DNA from: Amblyomma americanum
Taxonomy: Eukaryota > Arthropoda > Arachnida > Ixodida > Ixodidae
Reading direction: 5' to 3'
Assembly (NCBI RefSeq): GCF_052857255.1
Contig: NC_135498.1
Coordinates: forward strand, 118,458,281-118,522,280
Length of the DNA: 64,000 nt
Made by a program: the position numbers and the translations under genes. Below are positions 19,677 to 29,274 of the stretch, piece after piece; within the stretch, counting starts at the first letter, position 1, and each line of letters starts with the position of its first letter. Under the pieces are notes generated by a model that saw only the letters and a list, made by a program, of their open reading frames with translations, had not been told where the DNA came from and searched no databases.

Positions 19677-19917
19677 TTGCCGCCGCGGTGGCTGAGTGGT
19701 TATGGCGCTCAGCTGCTGGCGCGTAAGATGCGGGTTCGATCTCGGCTGCGGCGGTCGAATTTCGATGGAGGGGAAATTCTAGAGGCCCATATGCTGTACG
19801 ATGTCAGTGCACGTTAAAGAACCCCAAGTGGTCTAAATTTTCAGAGCCCTTCACTACGGCGTCTCTCATAGCCTGAGTCGCTTTGGGACGTTAAACTCCC
19901 ATAAACCAAACTAAACA
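19677..19917 (+). mobile_element. Second tRNA-headed SINE family
   Basis: The head has A box TGGCTGAGTGG and B box GGTTCGATCTC. The body (CGAATTTCGATGGAGG, TGTACGATGTCAGTGCACG, AAGAACCCCAAGTGGTCTAA) then diverges from Ruka and ends TTGGGACGTTAAACTCCCAT with an ACCAAACTAAAC tail. The shared 5' part and different 3' end mark a distinct but related family. Confidence 0.8.
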
Positions 19918-20289
19918 TTTTCCTCTCACCTATCCCTTCCTTTTCGGCGCGTTTCGACTGGCTACTGAGATATTTGAGACTGTTACTGCGGCTATTACTT
20001 TCCTCAGTGACCAAACAAAACAAGTGAGCCGCCGGCGTTCATTGGCGTTGACCGCGTTCTAGGGGCCATTCGTTTTCACCAATGGAAATGCGCACAACTG
20101 GCTCCCTCTGGTCGCTTTATTGTTGGAGGGGAATGATTCCCTGGGTCAGTGGAGACCTCCATATCGCTTTCATATACATACATGGGGTTGGTGTCCAACT
20201 CCAGAAACCTGCTTTTATTGCGTTCCGCACACTGGATAGACCATACCTATTCTTTTGAATTGCATATCATTAGTCTCGCTTGAGGAATT
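19918..20289. repeat. Diverged repeat related to 4195-4366 and 23230-23600
   Basis: CAAACAAAACAAGTGAG and GGCGTTCATTGGCGTTGACC recur in the other two places. Its second part (CATATCGCTTTCAT, TTGGTGTCCAACTCC, CTGCTTTTATTG) appears in reverse complement at 23520-23600. The class is unknown. Confidence 0.4.
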
Positions 20290-20692
20290 GCCACTCCCCA
20301 TCGACTGCAAGACCGCCCAGTTTACCTTCATTTTTAAATCCAACAAAGCAGTAAGCCGGCCTAGTTGCATGGTGCCTTCTTTGCAAGGAAACAGCGCAGC
20401 AGAAGGTAATCGACACGGAAACCTCCGTCCCATCTCCTGTGTGGGCAAACTCATGAAGACGATGGTATCCGACAGGTCGTCCGAGTTCATGCAATCCCAA
20501 CACCTTTATGCAGACACCATGTTCGGGTTTCCCCACACTGATCTGCACAGAATGCCCTGCTACAACTCACTTGGGCTGTCCTCGACCCGGTAAAATTCCC
20601 CCTCAATGACAAGGTCGTATTCGCCTTAGATTTGAAGGGAGCATTCGACAACGTTACCCACAATATAATTCTCGCCCACCTCTTTGAAACTA
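20290..20692 (+). pseudogene. I-type LINE reverse transcriptase fragment (fingers/palm)
   Basis: The translation, with frame changes, gives GNRHGNLRPISCVGKLMKTM, SQHLYADTMFGF and FALDLKGAFDNVTHNIILAH, the last containing the first catalytic aspartate. A SINE interrupts it directly after FETN. It is the segment missing from the duplicate at 22440. Confidence 0.75.
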
Positions 20693-20990
20693 ACCGCGCC
20701 GCGGTGGCTCAGTGGTTAGGGCGCTCGGCTGCTGATCCGGAGATCACCGGGTTCGAACCCGACTGCGGCGGAAGCGTTTCGATAGGGGCGAAACGCTCTT
20801 AGGTGCCCGTGTGCTGTGCGATGTCAGTGCACGCTACTCGAAATTAGTCCGGAGCCCTCCACTACGGCACCTCTTTCTTTCTTTATTCTGTCACTCGCTT
20901 CTTTATCTCTTCCATTACGGCGCGGTTCAGGTGTCCGCCGATATGTGCCATTTCCTTTCCAAAAGTAAGACAATTTCAATACATGCGAAT
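20693..20990 (+). mobile_element. Ruka-like SINE inside a LINE
   Basis: The head has A box TGGCTCAGTGG and B box GGTTCGAACCC. The body is shortened: after GTGCACG it jumps to CTACTCGAAATTAGTCC, and the 3' part lacks the ATATATGAGACAG stretch. The second half reappears at 22441-22620 with the same internal deletions, proving common descent. Confidence 0.85.
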
Positions 20991-21187
20991 ATTTTTTTTT
21001 AAACGCAGATAATCTTACATTCGAATCCAGGATAACGAACATGGACCTTTTTATTTAGCAGCCAGGGGTAGACCACAGGGCGCAATGCTCTCTTACCTGT
21101 TATTCTATTTGGCTATGATGCACCTACCGGTCCAGCTGGGCGCTGTCGCCAGTGTGCAGCATGCTCTGTATGCCGATGACATCGCAA
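20821..21187 (+). repeat. Direct repeat, unit 1 (SINE tail plus LINE palm)
   Basis: It is identical in length to 22441-22807 (367 bases), with six substitutions by my count and no indels. It holds the SINE 3' part and LINE sequence up to the codons for YADDIA, then switches abruptly to upstream endonuclease sequence at 21188. Confidence 0.88.
21045..21187 (+). pseudogene. I-type LINE reverse transcriptase palm, copy 1
   Basis: The frame contains RGRPQGAMLSYLLFYLAMMH and HALYADDIA, the template-grip and catalytic YADD boxes. It ends at the rearrangement junction, so no thumb or RNase H follows. Confidence 0.75.
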
Positions 21188-22440
21188 CGTTCCAACAGGA
21201 TCCCGCGTCTTGTCTTCTTGTCCACAAAGACTACACAGCAAATCTAGTGGATCTCGACCTCCCACTAGAGTACTCTTATGTAATGGTGACCCTCCTACCA
21301 GTCCGCCGCAGGGACCCACCGTTGCATATACTCAACGTGTACTGCTCTCCCAAACTAAAGCGAGTGACTTTTGCGGACCTCTTTAGCCGCGCGCTAAGAG
21401 TAGCGGGCCGCGATCCCCTGCTTATTGTGGGCGACTTTAACGCTCCCAGTCAGCAATAGGGGTATCGCAAGGATGAGTCACGCGGGCGTAAGCTGGCGGA
21501 GCTTGCGTCCACGTTGGGCCTCACCCTCCACACGGACCCTGTCCACCCAACCCGGCTAGGAAATTCCGTGACACGGGATACATGTCCGGACTTAACCTTC
21601 ACTCGCAACATACAACACGCAGACTGGCTCAACACCGAGGAGACTCTCGGTAGCGACCACTGCATCATTAACACTACACTACGCACACGCCCCCTCAAGC
21701 GTCCCAGAACACAAGCCCATATCCCAGATTGGACGAAATTCAGGCAAAATTTTAACTCACTTGATAATACACTCATTACCGCGCAAGGCTACACAGCATG
21801 GTCCCAACAGCTGCTGGCACACCTTTCCTCGCATGAAACACACATCCAGCTCTCAGAGGCGGTCACGGACGTAGATAACCACCTTCTACACCTCTGGGAA
21901 GCCCGTCGCAGCCTCGTCCGCCATTGGCGACGCCAGAAACACAACAGAAAGCTTAAAGCTCGAATTGCCGAGCTTACCCAGAAAGCGGCAGAGTACGCGG
22001 CCCAACTCGCCGACTCCAACTGGGTAGTTAGATGCAACACGGCCGCGCGACAAATGTCCGGCCGAAACACTTGGCGTCTCTTTCGAGCCCTACTCGACCT
22101 AACCCAAACACGAACCGAAACACAAAAACATTTGCAGCGAGCCATGCACCATTTTCCTGGCAACACGACTCAACTGGCACAGAAACTTCGGGACCAGTAT
22201 CTGTGTACAGCCCAAGACCCCCCTGGATCTGCGTACTCTTATGCAGGCAGAGAGAACACGGATCTGGATCAACCTTTCCAGCTCCATGATCTGCGGGCGG
22301 CTCTCGCTAAAATGAACCGGGGCACTGCGCCAGGACGGGATAAGGTCACCGTCAAGCTTTTGACGAACCTGCCCGACTTGGCATACCAGTCCCTCCTGGG
22401 ATACGTCAATGCGATTTGGCGCGGGGACACCCCCCTGCCA
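21188..22440 (+). pseudogene. I-type LINE ORF2: endonuclease, linker and start of reverse transcriptase
   Basis: The frame encodes the second half of an APE-like endonuclease: HILNVYCSP, LLIVGDFNAP, CPDLTFTRN and LGSDHCIIN. A stop interrupts it at 21457-21459 after GDFNAPSQQ. The linker then leads to RT domain 0/1 (LRAALAKMNRGTAPGRDKVT). It stops at CCCCTGCCA, where the middle of the SINE follows instead of the fingers and palm segment seen at 20290-20692. Confidence 0.78.
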
Positions 22441-22807
22441 ATGTCAGTGCACGCTACTCGAAATCAGTCCGGAGCCCTCTACTACGGCACCTCTTTCTTT
22501 CTTTATTCTGTCACTCGCTTCTTTATCTCTTCCATTACGGCGCGGTTCAGGTGTCCGCCGATATGTGCCATTTCCTTTCCAAAAGTAAGACAATTTCAAT
22601 ACATGCGAATGTTTTTTTTTAAACGCAGACAATCTTACATTCGAATCCAGGATAACGAACATGGACCTTTTCATTTAGCAGCCAGGGGTAGACCACAGGG
22701 CGCAATGCTCTCTTACCTGTTATTCTATTTGGCTATGATGCACCTACTGGTCCAGCTGGGCGCTGTCGCCAGTGTGCAGCATGCTCTGTATGCCGATGAC
22801 ATCGCAA
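22441..22807 (+). repeat. Direct repeat, unit 2 (SINE tail plus LINE palm)
   Basis: This is the second copy of 20821-21187, exactly 1620 bases further on. After 22807 the LINE continues normally (MWATQGYLEYNEANLQEAV) to about 22960, so this copy keeps the native right side and has lost the SINE head and RT fingers on the left. Confidence 0.88.
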
Positions 22808-22965
22808 TGTGGGCCACGCAGGGCTATCTCGAATACAATGAGGCCAACCTGCAGGAGGCGGTGACCATAGCGGACCGTTATGCTTGCCGCTGTAGCCTCC
22901 GTTGCTCTCTCCAAAAGTATGAATTGTGCACGTTTGTGCACAATTCAGACTTCAGCACAAGCGCC
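22655..22965 (+). pseudogene. I-type LINE reverse transcriptase palm, copy 2
   Basis: RGRPQGAMLSYLLFYLAMMH, HALYADDIAMWATQG and a following helix are readable, then the frame leaves the family. The long open frame from 21514 to 23058 runs through the SINE tail and joins endonuclease, SINE-derived residues and palm; this is fortuitous, not a designed protein. Confidence 0.72.
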
Positions 22966-23689
22966 CTGTCACGTGGTATCTTTCATAATTCGCGGACTCT
23001 CTTTGTAACGCGGGAAGAAGGATTACGTGAGACTTATCGTGTAGGAAACATTTTTTAGAGGTTTCTGTAGGTGCTCTAGAACTTCGCGTATCAAACTTGG
23101 ATCTGCAGCGAGTACTTAGAAAGTTGATGAAATAAATGAAGCTAATAAATTAGTTAAGAGAAAAATAAAGAACAAATTATTGTGCATTAGCTCAGCTAAT
23201 CTGGGATATACAAAGGGAAAGATGCCGGCGTTCACTGTGCTCATTGGCGTTGGCGTTGACGACGTTCTAGATGGCGATGGCTTTGAGCAAAGGAAGTGCG
23301 CATAACTGGGTCCCTGGATATGTGGATGCCTCATTCGTGCTTTTTTCGGCGAGAGAAAGATGTGGCCTGAATGCATTAGCGCTGACAGCGTTGTGGCTGG
23401 CATGCTGCACTGTAGCAATAGCTAGGCCGCAGCGTTCATTTTGTGATCCATCTCTCGCGATCAACCATTAACTGCATGCCACCTCCCAGGGTTGCAGGGA
23501 GGGCCCGCTGCCTATCCAGTGTGCGGAACTCAGTAAAAGCAGGCTTTTGCAGTTGGACCCCAACACCACGCACATGAAAGCGATATTGTGGTTTCCACAG
23601 GCCCACGTAGCCGGTTGAGCGCCTTTCCTCTCATGAAAATTAACGGCCTTTGCAAAGGGTTCAACACCAATGCACTCTATGAAAGCCGT
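22966..23689. other. Diverged repeats, no gene
   Basis: It contains sequence related to 20035-20110 (GGCGTTGACGACGTTC, GTGCGCATAACTGG) and an inverted counterpart of 20150-20240. No coding signal is seen. Confidence 0.45.
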
Positions 23690-23835
23690 CGGATAACTTG
23701 GTTTGTTTGGTTCTTGAGGAAAGGAAATGGCACAGTAGCCGTCTCACATATCTCGGTGGACACCCAAACCGCGGCGTAAAAGAAGGGTAAAGGAGGGAGG
23801 GAAAGAAGAAAGAGAGAACTGAAAATGGAAAGTTG
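23690..23835 (-). mobile_element. Ruka-related SINE, antisense 3' part
   Basis: GAGGAAAGGAAATGGCACAG, CACATATCTCGGTGGACACC and GGGTAAAGGAGGGAGG identify an antisense 3' module of the diverged subfamily that also occurs at 4215-4290. Confidence 0.7.
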
Positions 23836-23929
23836 GATGGCGAGGAAAGTCGCGGCGCTGCGCAGCGGCGAAACACCTGTGGCTCGGTGCTACTACTGGC
23901 GCATGAGCTATAGTGACTAAAGAGCGAGG

Positions 23930-24035
23930 GAGAAAAATGCACCGTGCGTGACGTCACTCGTGCTCCGACTTACGCCGGCTCGCACGAAGGGCCGTGTGGA
24001 CTAGCGTAGTGAAGCTTTTCGCTTCAAAATAGCCC
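23930..24035 (-). mobile_element. Terminus of the hairpin/TGACGTCAC family, antisense
   Basis: Read antisense it has TTTTGAAGCGAAAAGCTTCA, then CTACGCTAGTCCACAC and GAGTGACGTCACGCAC. The order and spacing are as at 3682-3770 in the sense direction. Confidence 0.55.
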
Positions 24036-24089
24036 GAGTTACTCTAGGCTAGTGCCAATTTTATGCACTCGGTTCCATTCACGACAAAG

Positions 24090-24206
24090 TTAATATTAAT
24101 AATTGGTTTTTGTTGAAAGGAAATGGCGCAGTACCTGTCTCATATATCGCTGGACACCAGAACCGCGCCGTAAGGAAAGGGATAAAAGAGGGAGTGAAAG
24201 AAGAAC
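24090..24206 (-). mobile_element. Ruka-like SINE, antisense, left part split by LINE
   Basis: The antisense 3' module runs up to GAGTGAAAGAAGAA, where LINE sequence begins. The rest of the same SINE resumes at 28038. Confidence 0.85.
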
Positions 24207-24835
24207 TTTCTGAGCTCGCCTTGATCAGGTCGACACAAACAACCATTGAAGACTCTCTGCGTCGACTTTCATCACGCGTCGAAGTACTCGAAAAAATTGT
24301 TAAAAACAACCCTGAAAATGATGCCGCATCTAAAGCTACCCCGGACTTGACTAAACTTTCTTCTGACGTCAAACTGCTGACGACCAAGTACGATGACGCC
24401 GAAAATCGCTTACGCCGCTCGAACTTATTGTTCTTTGGAATCACAGACGATCTCGATGAAACTTGGGCACAATCTGAAGAATGCGTTGTTTCTTTCTGCT
24501 CGGACAAGCTTGACATTTCAATTGAAAATCATCAGATCGAACGTGCGCATCGATTGGTTCGATTCGAGGTAGGCAAAAACCGCCCAATCATTGTAAAGCT
24601 AACGCATTTCGAAGACAAATCAGGGATATTGCTTGCTGGTCCGAAGCTGAAGGATACATCGTTTTCTATCCGCGAGGATTATTCAGCCAAGGTACGCGTG
24701 GCTAGAAAGAAACTTTTCACTTATGGTCAACAGAACAACGCCTCTTTCAAGATTCGTTTTGACAAGATGCTGATTGGCAAAAAGGTTTTCACTTATAATG
24801 CAGATACGGATTCCGTTGTCGAACTAAAACCATAG
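24110..24835 (+). CDS. CR1/L2-like LINE ORF1 with SINE-derived N-terminus
   Basis: In the 241-residue frame, about the first 32 residues (starting MLKGNGAVPVSYIAG) are translated antisense SINE. From SELALIRSTQ on it is LINE: a coiled coil (SLRRLSSRVEVLEKIVKNN), then an RRM-like and C-terminal domain of the L1-ORF1 (transposase 22) type, with ENRLRRSNLLFFGI, IERAHRLVRFE, RPIIVKLTH and SIREDYS. Such ORF1 proteins bind the element RNA. The native N-terminus has been lost by 5' truncation, and the ATG in use comes from the SINE. Confidence 0.75.
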   Translation: MLKGNGAVPVSYIAGHQNRAVRKGIKEGVKEELSELALIRSTQTTIEDSLRRLSSRVEVLEKIVKNNPENDAASKATPDLTKLSSDVKLLTTKYDDAENRLRRSNLLFFGITDDLDETWAQSEECVVSFCSDKLDISIENHQIERAHRLVRFEVGKNRPIIVKLTHFEDKSGILLAGPKLKDTSFSIREDYSAKVRVARKKLFTYGQQNNASFKIRFDKMLIGKKVFTYNADTDSVVELKP

Positions 24836-24928
24836 CGATTACTGAAAACACCGAGACCCCCACAATCGCCTCATTCCAATCCTTCACAGCGCAATCGCTC
24901 AATCGATACCTACAATAATGTTTCGCTT

Positions 24929-27262
24929 TTGCTGACAAATATTCGGAGTTACCTGTCCAAAAAAGAATCGGTTGAGGCGCTTCTCGACGACCACAGCACT
25001 GACATCGCATTATTCACTGAATCCTGGCTAACATCCGATATAGATGATATCGAACTTTTGCACGACAATCAATCATTTCACTCCTACCGGCGAGACAGAG
25101 TTGGTCGTCGGGGAGGCGGCATTCTCGCTCTGGTGAAAACAAGCCTTTCTTCTACCCCAGTTGATATCAACTGCCATAGCAAAATACTCTGCATCAAATT
25201 TAATTTTCCCTCTTGCACCAACATTCTAATTGCATGCTATCGAGCCCCCGACACGGATCCTTCCTTCATAAGCGACCTCCACTCTGTTCTTGAAGATTTG
25301 CAGTCTAGATTCTCTCATGCCAACTTCATACTCTGTGGCGACTTCAATTTTCCAGACATCGATTGGGATAACTTGACTGCGTCATCTCGTCCATCAAAAT
25401 ATTTCTTGGATCTGGTCCTTACGTTTAACCTTACCCAAACAGTGCGTGCACCAACTCGAGGCTCAAACATACTAGACCTCGTCCTTGTATCCAATCAAGA
25501 ATTAGTTCAATCGCTTTCGTGTACTAGTGGTCTATGTGATCACTGTATCATAACTTTCAACCTGTCTATTGAAATTCCTATACGCCAACCGTCTGTTAAA
25601 TACATCCGTGATTATTCTAAGGCCGATTTCCCAAGCATTAACTCCCACCTTGAAGAATTTCTTCAGACGTTTCAAATTTCCATACATAGCAGATCCGTGA
25701 ATAACAACTGGTGTCTATTTAAAGAGAAAATGTTATCGCTTATAGAAGCTTACGTCCCGCTCATCTGCATTCGTGGGGATGCCAATAAACCATGGTACTC
25801 AAATGCGCTGAGGAAGTTGTCGCGAAAGAAAAAACGCCTATTCCGTAACGCAAAGAAATCAGGATGCGCTAGGAAGTGGGACAAATACCTTGCAAGTCTG
25901 CACGAATACACGCAGTTATTACGATCTTCAAAAGGAAAATTCTACTGTCACGATCTCAATGAGATAATGCGGGTAAACCCCAAGAAGTTTTGGAACTTGC
26001 TCACGCCCAATAAAAACAGTTCGCACAATATTTCCCTGAAGGCACGAGACGGCTCCGATGTCCCAATTTCCGAGCGCTCCGACGTCATGAATTCCTATTT
26101 CACGTCCGTATTTACCCAGGAGCCAACAGCAAGCATTGTTTCCGTGCCAAGTCTAAACTATGCACCTATGCCACCTGTTACCATCACAGCAGAGGGAATT
26201 TTAATACTCATAGATAATCTAAAGATATCCACTTCCCCTGGACCAGACAACCTCCCTGCTAAGATTTTTAAAGCAACTAAATATTTCACGAGCCAAATCT
26301 TACAACTCATTTTTGCCCAGTCTCTTAACACTAGTCAGATTCCTGACGACTGGAAATTAAGCAAAGTTGTCCCAGTTTTCAAAGCTGCAGATCGCTCCGA
26401 CCCCTCAAATTATCGACCAATTTCACTGACATGTATCTCTTGTAAACTTTTCGAACATATAATATACTCGCACATCGCATCTCACCTTGACCACAACCGT
26501 TTCTTCTTTCCCAATCAGCATGGTTTCAGGGCAGGTTTTTCGTGCGATACTCAGCTGTTCAAACTTACAACTGATCTTCACCTAAATCTAGACTCCGCCT
26601 TCCAAACCGATATAATTTATTTAGATTTCGCCAAGGCATTCGATCGCGTCCCTCACCAGCGTCTCTTTTCCAAACTCTCAGCTCTGTCACTTGACCCGCT
26701 TGTCTTATCCTGGATCCACTGTTTCTTAACCAACCGTTTGCAATTCACCGTCATCGCCAGTCATGCATCTCAAACTACTAGAGTAATCTCCGGGGTTCCC
26801 CAAGGATCGGTTCTTGCTCCATTACTCTTTTTAATCTTCATCAACGATTTGCCATCTGGTATTTTATCATCTGTCCGTCTCTTTGCGGATGACTGCGTCA
26901 TTTATCGCCGCATCAACAATAGCAGTGATCAGGAATTATTACAGGATGACCTAAGCCGAATTCAGAAGTGGTGTTCCGACTGGCTAATGCAGCTCAACGT
27001 TTCTAAATGTAAGTTCATGCACATCTCACGTAAACGTTCGATTCTTCATTTTTCGTACTCCCTGAACTCCATAGCGCTGTCTCAAACTAATTCATACCGG
27101 TACCTCGGCATCGAGATAACAACCAACCTAACCTGGGCTAATCACATCACGAAACTATGTGCTAGTGCCTCCAGATCACTCGGATTCATCAGGCGATCAC
27201 TTTCCATCTCCACAGCAGCCACCAGACAACTAGCATATGAAACGTACATTCGACGTAACTAG
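24929..27262 (+). CDS. CR1/L2-like LINE ORF2: APE endonuclease and reverse transcriptase
   Basis: Endonuclease motifs are LTNIRSYLSK, LFTESWLTSD, CGDFNFPDIDWDN and LCDHCIITF. Reverse transcriptase motifs are SPGPDNLPAKIFK, NYRPISLTCISCKLFEHIIY, QHGFRAGFSCDTQL, IIYLDFAKAFDRVPH (first Asp), [20 protein letters not shown] and LFADDCVIY, with the catalytic FADD near residue 652, then the thumb SYRYLGIEITTNLTW. The frame ends prematurely at TYIRRN where relatives read on into LEYASTIWN. No ATG is evident before the endonuclease, so translation presumably starts by coupling to ORF1 or the start is lost. Confidence 0.9.
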   Translation: MLTNIRSYLSKKESVEALLDDHSTDIALFTESWLTSDIDDIELLHDNQSFHSYRRDRVGRRGGGILALVKTSLSSTPVDINCHSKILCIKFNFPSCTNILIACYRAPDTDPSFISDLHSVLEDLQSRFSHANFILCGDFNFPDIDWDNLTASSRPSKYFLDLVLTFNLTQTVRAPTRGSNILDLVLVSNQELVQSLSCTSGLCDHCIITFNLSIEIPIRQPSVKYIRDYSKADFPSINSHLEEFLQTFQISIHSRSVNNNWCLFKEKMLSLIEAYVPLICIRGDANKPWYSNALRKLSRKKKRLFRNAKKSGCARKWDKYLASLHEYTQLLRSSKGKFYCHDLNEIMRVNPKKFWNLLTPNKNSSHNISLKARDGSDVPISERSDVMNSYFTSVFTQEPTASIVSVPSLNYAPMPPVTITAEGILILIDNLKISTSPGPDNLPAKIFKATKYFTSQILQLIFAQSLNTSQIPDDWKLSKVVPVFKAADRSDPSNYRPISLTCISCKLFEHIIYSHIASHLDHNRFFFPNQHGFRAGFSCDTQLFKLTTDLHLNLDSAFQTDIIYLDFAKAFDRVPHQRLFSKLSALSLDPLVLSWIHCFLTNRLQFTVIASHASQTTRVISGVPQGSVLAPLLFLIFINDLPSGILSSVRLFADDCVIYRRINNSSDQELLQDDLSRIQKWCSDWLMQLNVSKCKFMHISRKRSILHFSYSLNSIALSQTNSYRYLGIEITTNLTWANHITKLCASASRSLGFIRRSLSISTAATRQLAYETYIRRN

Positions 27263-27693
27263 AATACGCCTCAACAATATGGAATCTTCACCAAGCCTAC
27301 TTGATAGATTCACTCGAAGCCATCCAGAATCGGGCAGCACGCTTCATCACCTCACAGTATAAATCTCAGCTCAGCATCACAGCGTTGAAATCATCCCTCG
27401 GCATCAAGTCATTAGCCTTTCGCAGGAAAACTTCAATTCTTTGTTTTTTTCACAAACTGTACTTTAACTTTCCAGCACTTCGAGAAAACCTTCTACGAGC
27501 TCCGGTACGATCATCTCGTCGTTTATTTAACTCCTTAAGCATACAGCGTTTGCACGGCTCCACCAATTATTTCAATAAATCTTTCATTCCCAGTGCTATA
27601 GAAAGCTGGAATAACCTCCCCGAACACATTATCATTGAGACTAATCCTTCCAGATTCAGACAGCTCCTAATCGACCATCTCAACGACGAATAA
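27257..27693 (+). pseudogene. C-terminus of the same ORF2, out of frame
   Basis: After a one-base shift the frame continues LEYASTIWNLHQAYLIDSLE and [14 protein letters not shown], the typical ORF2 C-terminal domain of CR1/L2 and Jockey-type LINEs. It ends at IESWNNLPEHIIIETNPSRF and a stop. In an intact element it is fused to the preceding frame. Confidence 0.85.
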
Positions 27694-28018
27694 TTTTTTC
27701 CTGCACCCTATGCCAGCTTCCAAGCCCTGCTAACTGACCATCCTGTGCTACTTCCAAAGTTGCAATTTGTTTTTGTTTTTGTTTATATTTCTGCTACACT
27801 CTGTCATGACGTGATTATTTGAATTTGTTACTTCTGTCTTTTTTCGTCTTGTTCTACTTTTTTTTCTATTCTATATTTTCTATATTTTTCTGTATTTTTA
27901 TATTCCTTCTATATTTATATTCATTCCACTTATATTCATGTATGACGGCTGAACACCCCTGTACAACCCCCCCCCCCCCTTATGTAATGTCCCTGACGGG
28001 ACCCTTAAGGGTTAATAA
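27694..28018 (+). other. LINE 3' UTR
   Basis: T-rich sequence and a C-run (27967-27980) are followed by GTCCCTGACGGGACCC, a short palindrome, and TAATAAATG just before the trinucleotide tail. The palindrome may be a 3' recognition hairpin for the element's reverse transcriptase; this is inference. Confidence 0.6.
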
Positions 28019-28037
28019 ATGATGATGATGATGATGA

Positions 28038-28172
28038 TGAAGAGAGAGGTGCCGTGTAGTGGAGGGCTCCGGAATAGTTTCGACCACCTGGTGATCTTTA
28101 ACGTGCACTGACATCGCATAGCACACGGGCGCCTCAGGGTTTTGCCTCCATAAAAACGCAGCCGCCGCGGTC
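28038..28172 (-). mobile_element. Ruka-like SINE, antisense, right part split by LINE
   Basis: AGAGAGGTGCCGTGTAGTGG, GACCACCTGGTGATC and CGCAGCCGCCGCGGTCG give the antisense body and part of the tRNA-like head. Together with 24090-24206 it forms one SINE. Confidence 0.85.
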
Positions 28173-29274
28173 GAGTTCAAATTTGATTTCATTTTTAAAA
28201 CCTTGGCTAAAGTTATGCGGGACAACCTGTATGTTCGATATTGCCGAAACATGGCGGTGTATATTTCGTCATTTTTTTCAATGCGTGGCAACAGTGAAGG
28301 TTGTTCCGTACAGTTATCGGAGGCTAATGTCCGTTTGGTTTATTTCATGGTTGTGTATAACGATTTGATATGATATTACAAGACTATTTCGTTACTTGCT
28401 AGTTCACATATGCAGATGACTACTCGTCCTTCGCCGGAGACGGATTCGTTGAGAAGAGCGTGGAAGTGTAGCCAACGTCATTTTGACGCTGTTGTCTATT
28501 TAAAATGTCACAATTATTGCATGTTGTGACACCGAATGCAAACCAACAGGCCTTCTAATCTTTGCAGCTTTCGTGAATGGCACAAGCTTCTCGTTGAGTC
28601 CCTTATGAGGCCGCGTGCGCTATATTATCTCTCTAATCATCACCCTCATGTAAATCAGCCTGACTAATCCCTGTTCAGGAGAACGGCTTCTCCCTTATCC
28701 CTCAAACAAATCGTGTCCTTTGACAGGTTCGGCCACCTTATCCCCGGAAACTACTTAATCTCATCTGACCATCTGATATTCTGCCGCCTGTTTCGCTTGC
28801 CTCCTTCTATGATCCTACCACTTGTGACCATCGGTTATCTGTCTTGACATCACATGTGTTCGCAATGGCCATTTGTTCTTGATTTCAAATAGGCTAAGAT
28901 GTAGCCGAGTATGTTCACTGGCCAGTTCTCCTCTCTTACTGTGGCGTAACGTGCATCTATCATGTTATTTCTATAGTCCGCTGTGCTGCCCGTAACCTAA
29001 TTACAAGGCTTTCCGGAAGCATAGGCAATGTTTCAGCTTCATATGTAAGAGCGGGCAAGATAAAAATGTGTAATGCTTACGTCGTGAAGGATACTGGAAA
29101 TCAGCTATTCATGACCTGAGACTTGCTGCTAAATACACGACAGAAAATTATTTTTTTTTATTTTCCTGGTTATTTCCATTGCGTCGTCATAAGGAGCGTC
29201 TATCTGCTCTTAGTAGGTGCATTCAGGTTTCGCATACAGAAGTAAAATACGCTGCCCTTCCGAGACAGGTGAAA
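28173..29274. other. No recognisable feature
   Basis: AT-balanced sequence has no long frame, repeat match within the window or motif. Confidence 0.5.

Larger units (their letters stand above)
24207..28037 (+). mobile_element. CR1/L2-like LINE, 5'-truncated, nested in a SINE
   Basis: The element comprises ORF1, ORF2 (endonuclease and reverse transcriptase, no RNase H), a 3' UTR and a TGA/GAT trinucleotide 3' tail (28019-28042) like those ending CR1/L2 elements. Antisense SINE sequence on both sides (24090-24206 and 28038-28172) shows the target. One single-base lesion in ORF2 near 27257 is the only obvious damage apart from the 5' truncation, so the insertion is young. Confidence 0.85.

Noticed and set aside
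23520..23600. Large inverted repeat with 20150-20240
   Set aside because: The matches are short and diverged and lie in dispersed repeats of the same family in opposite orientation; no paired arms or loop structure.
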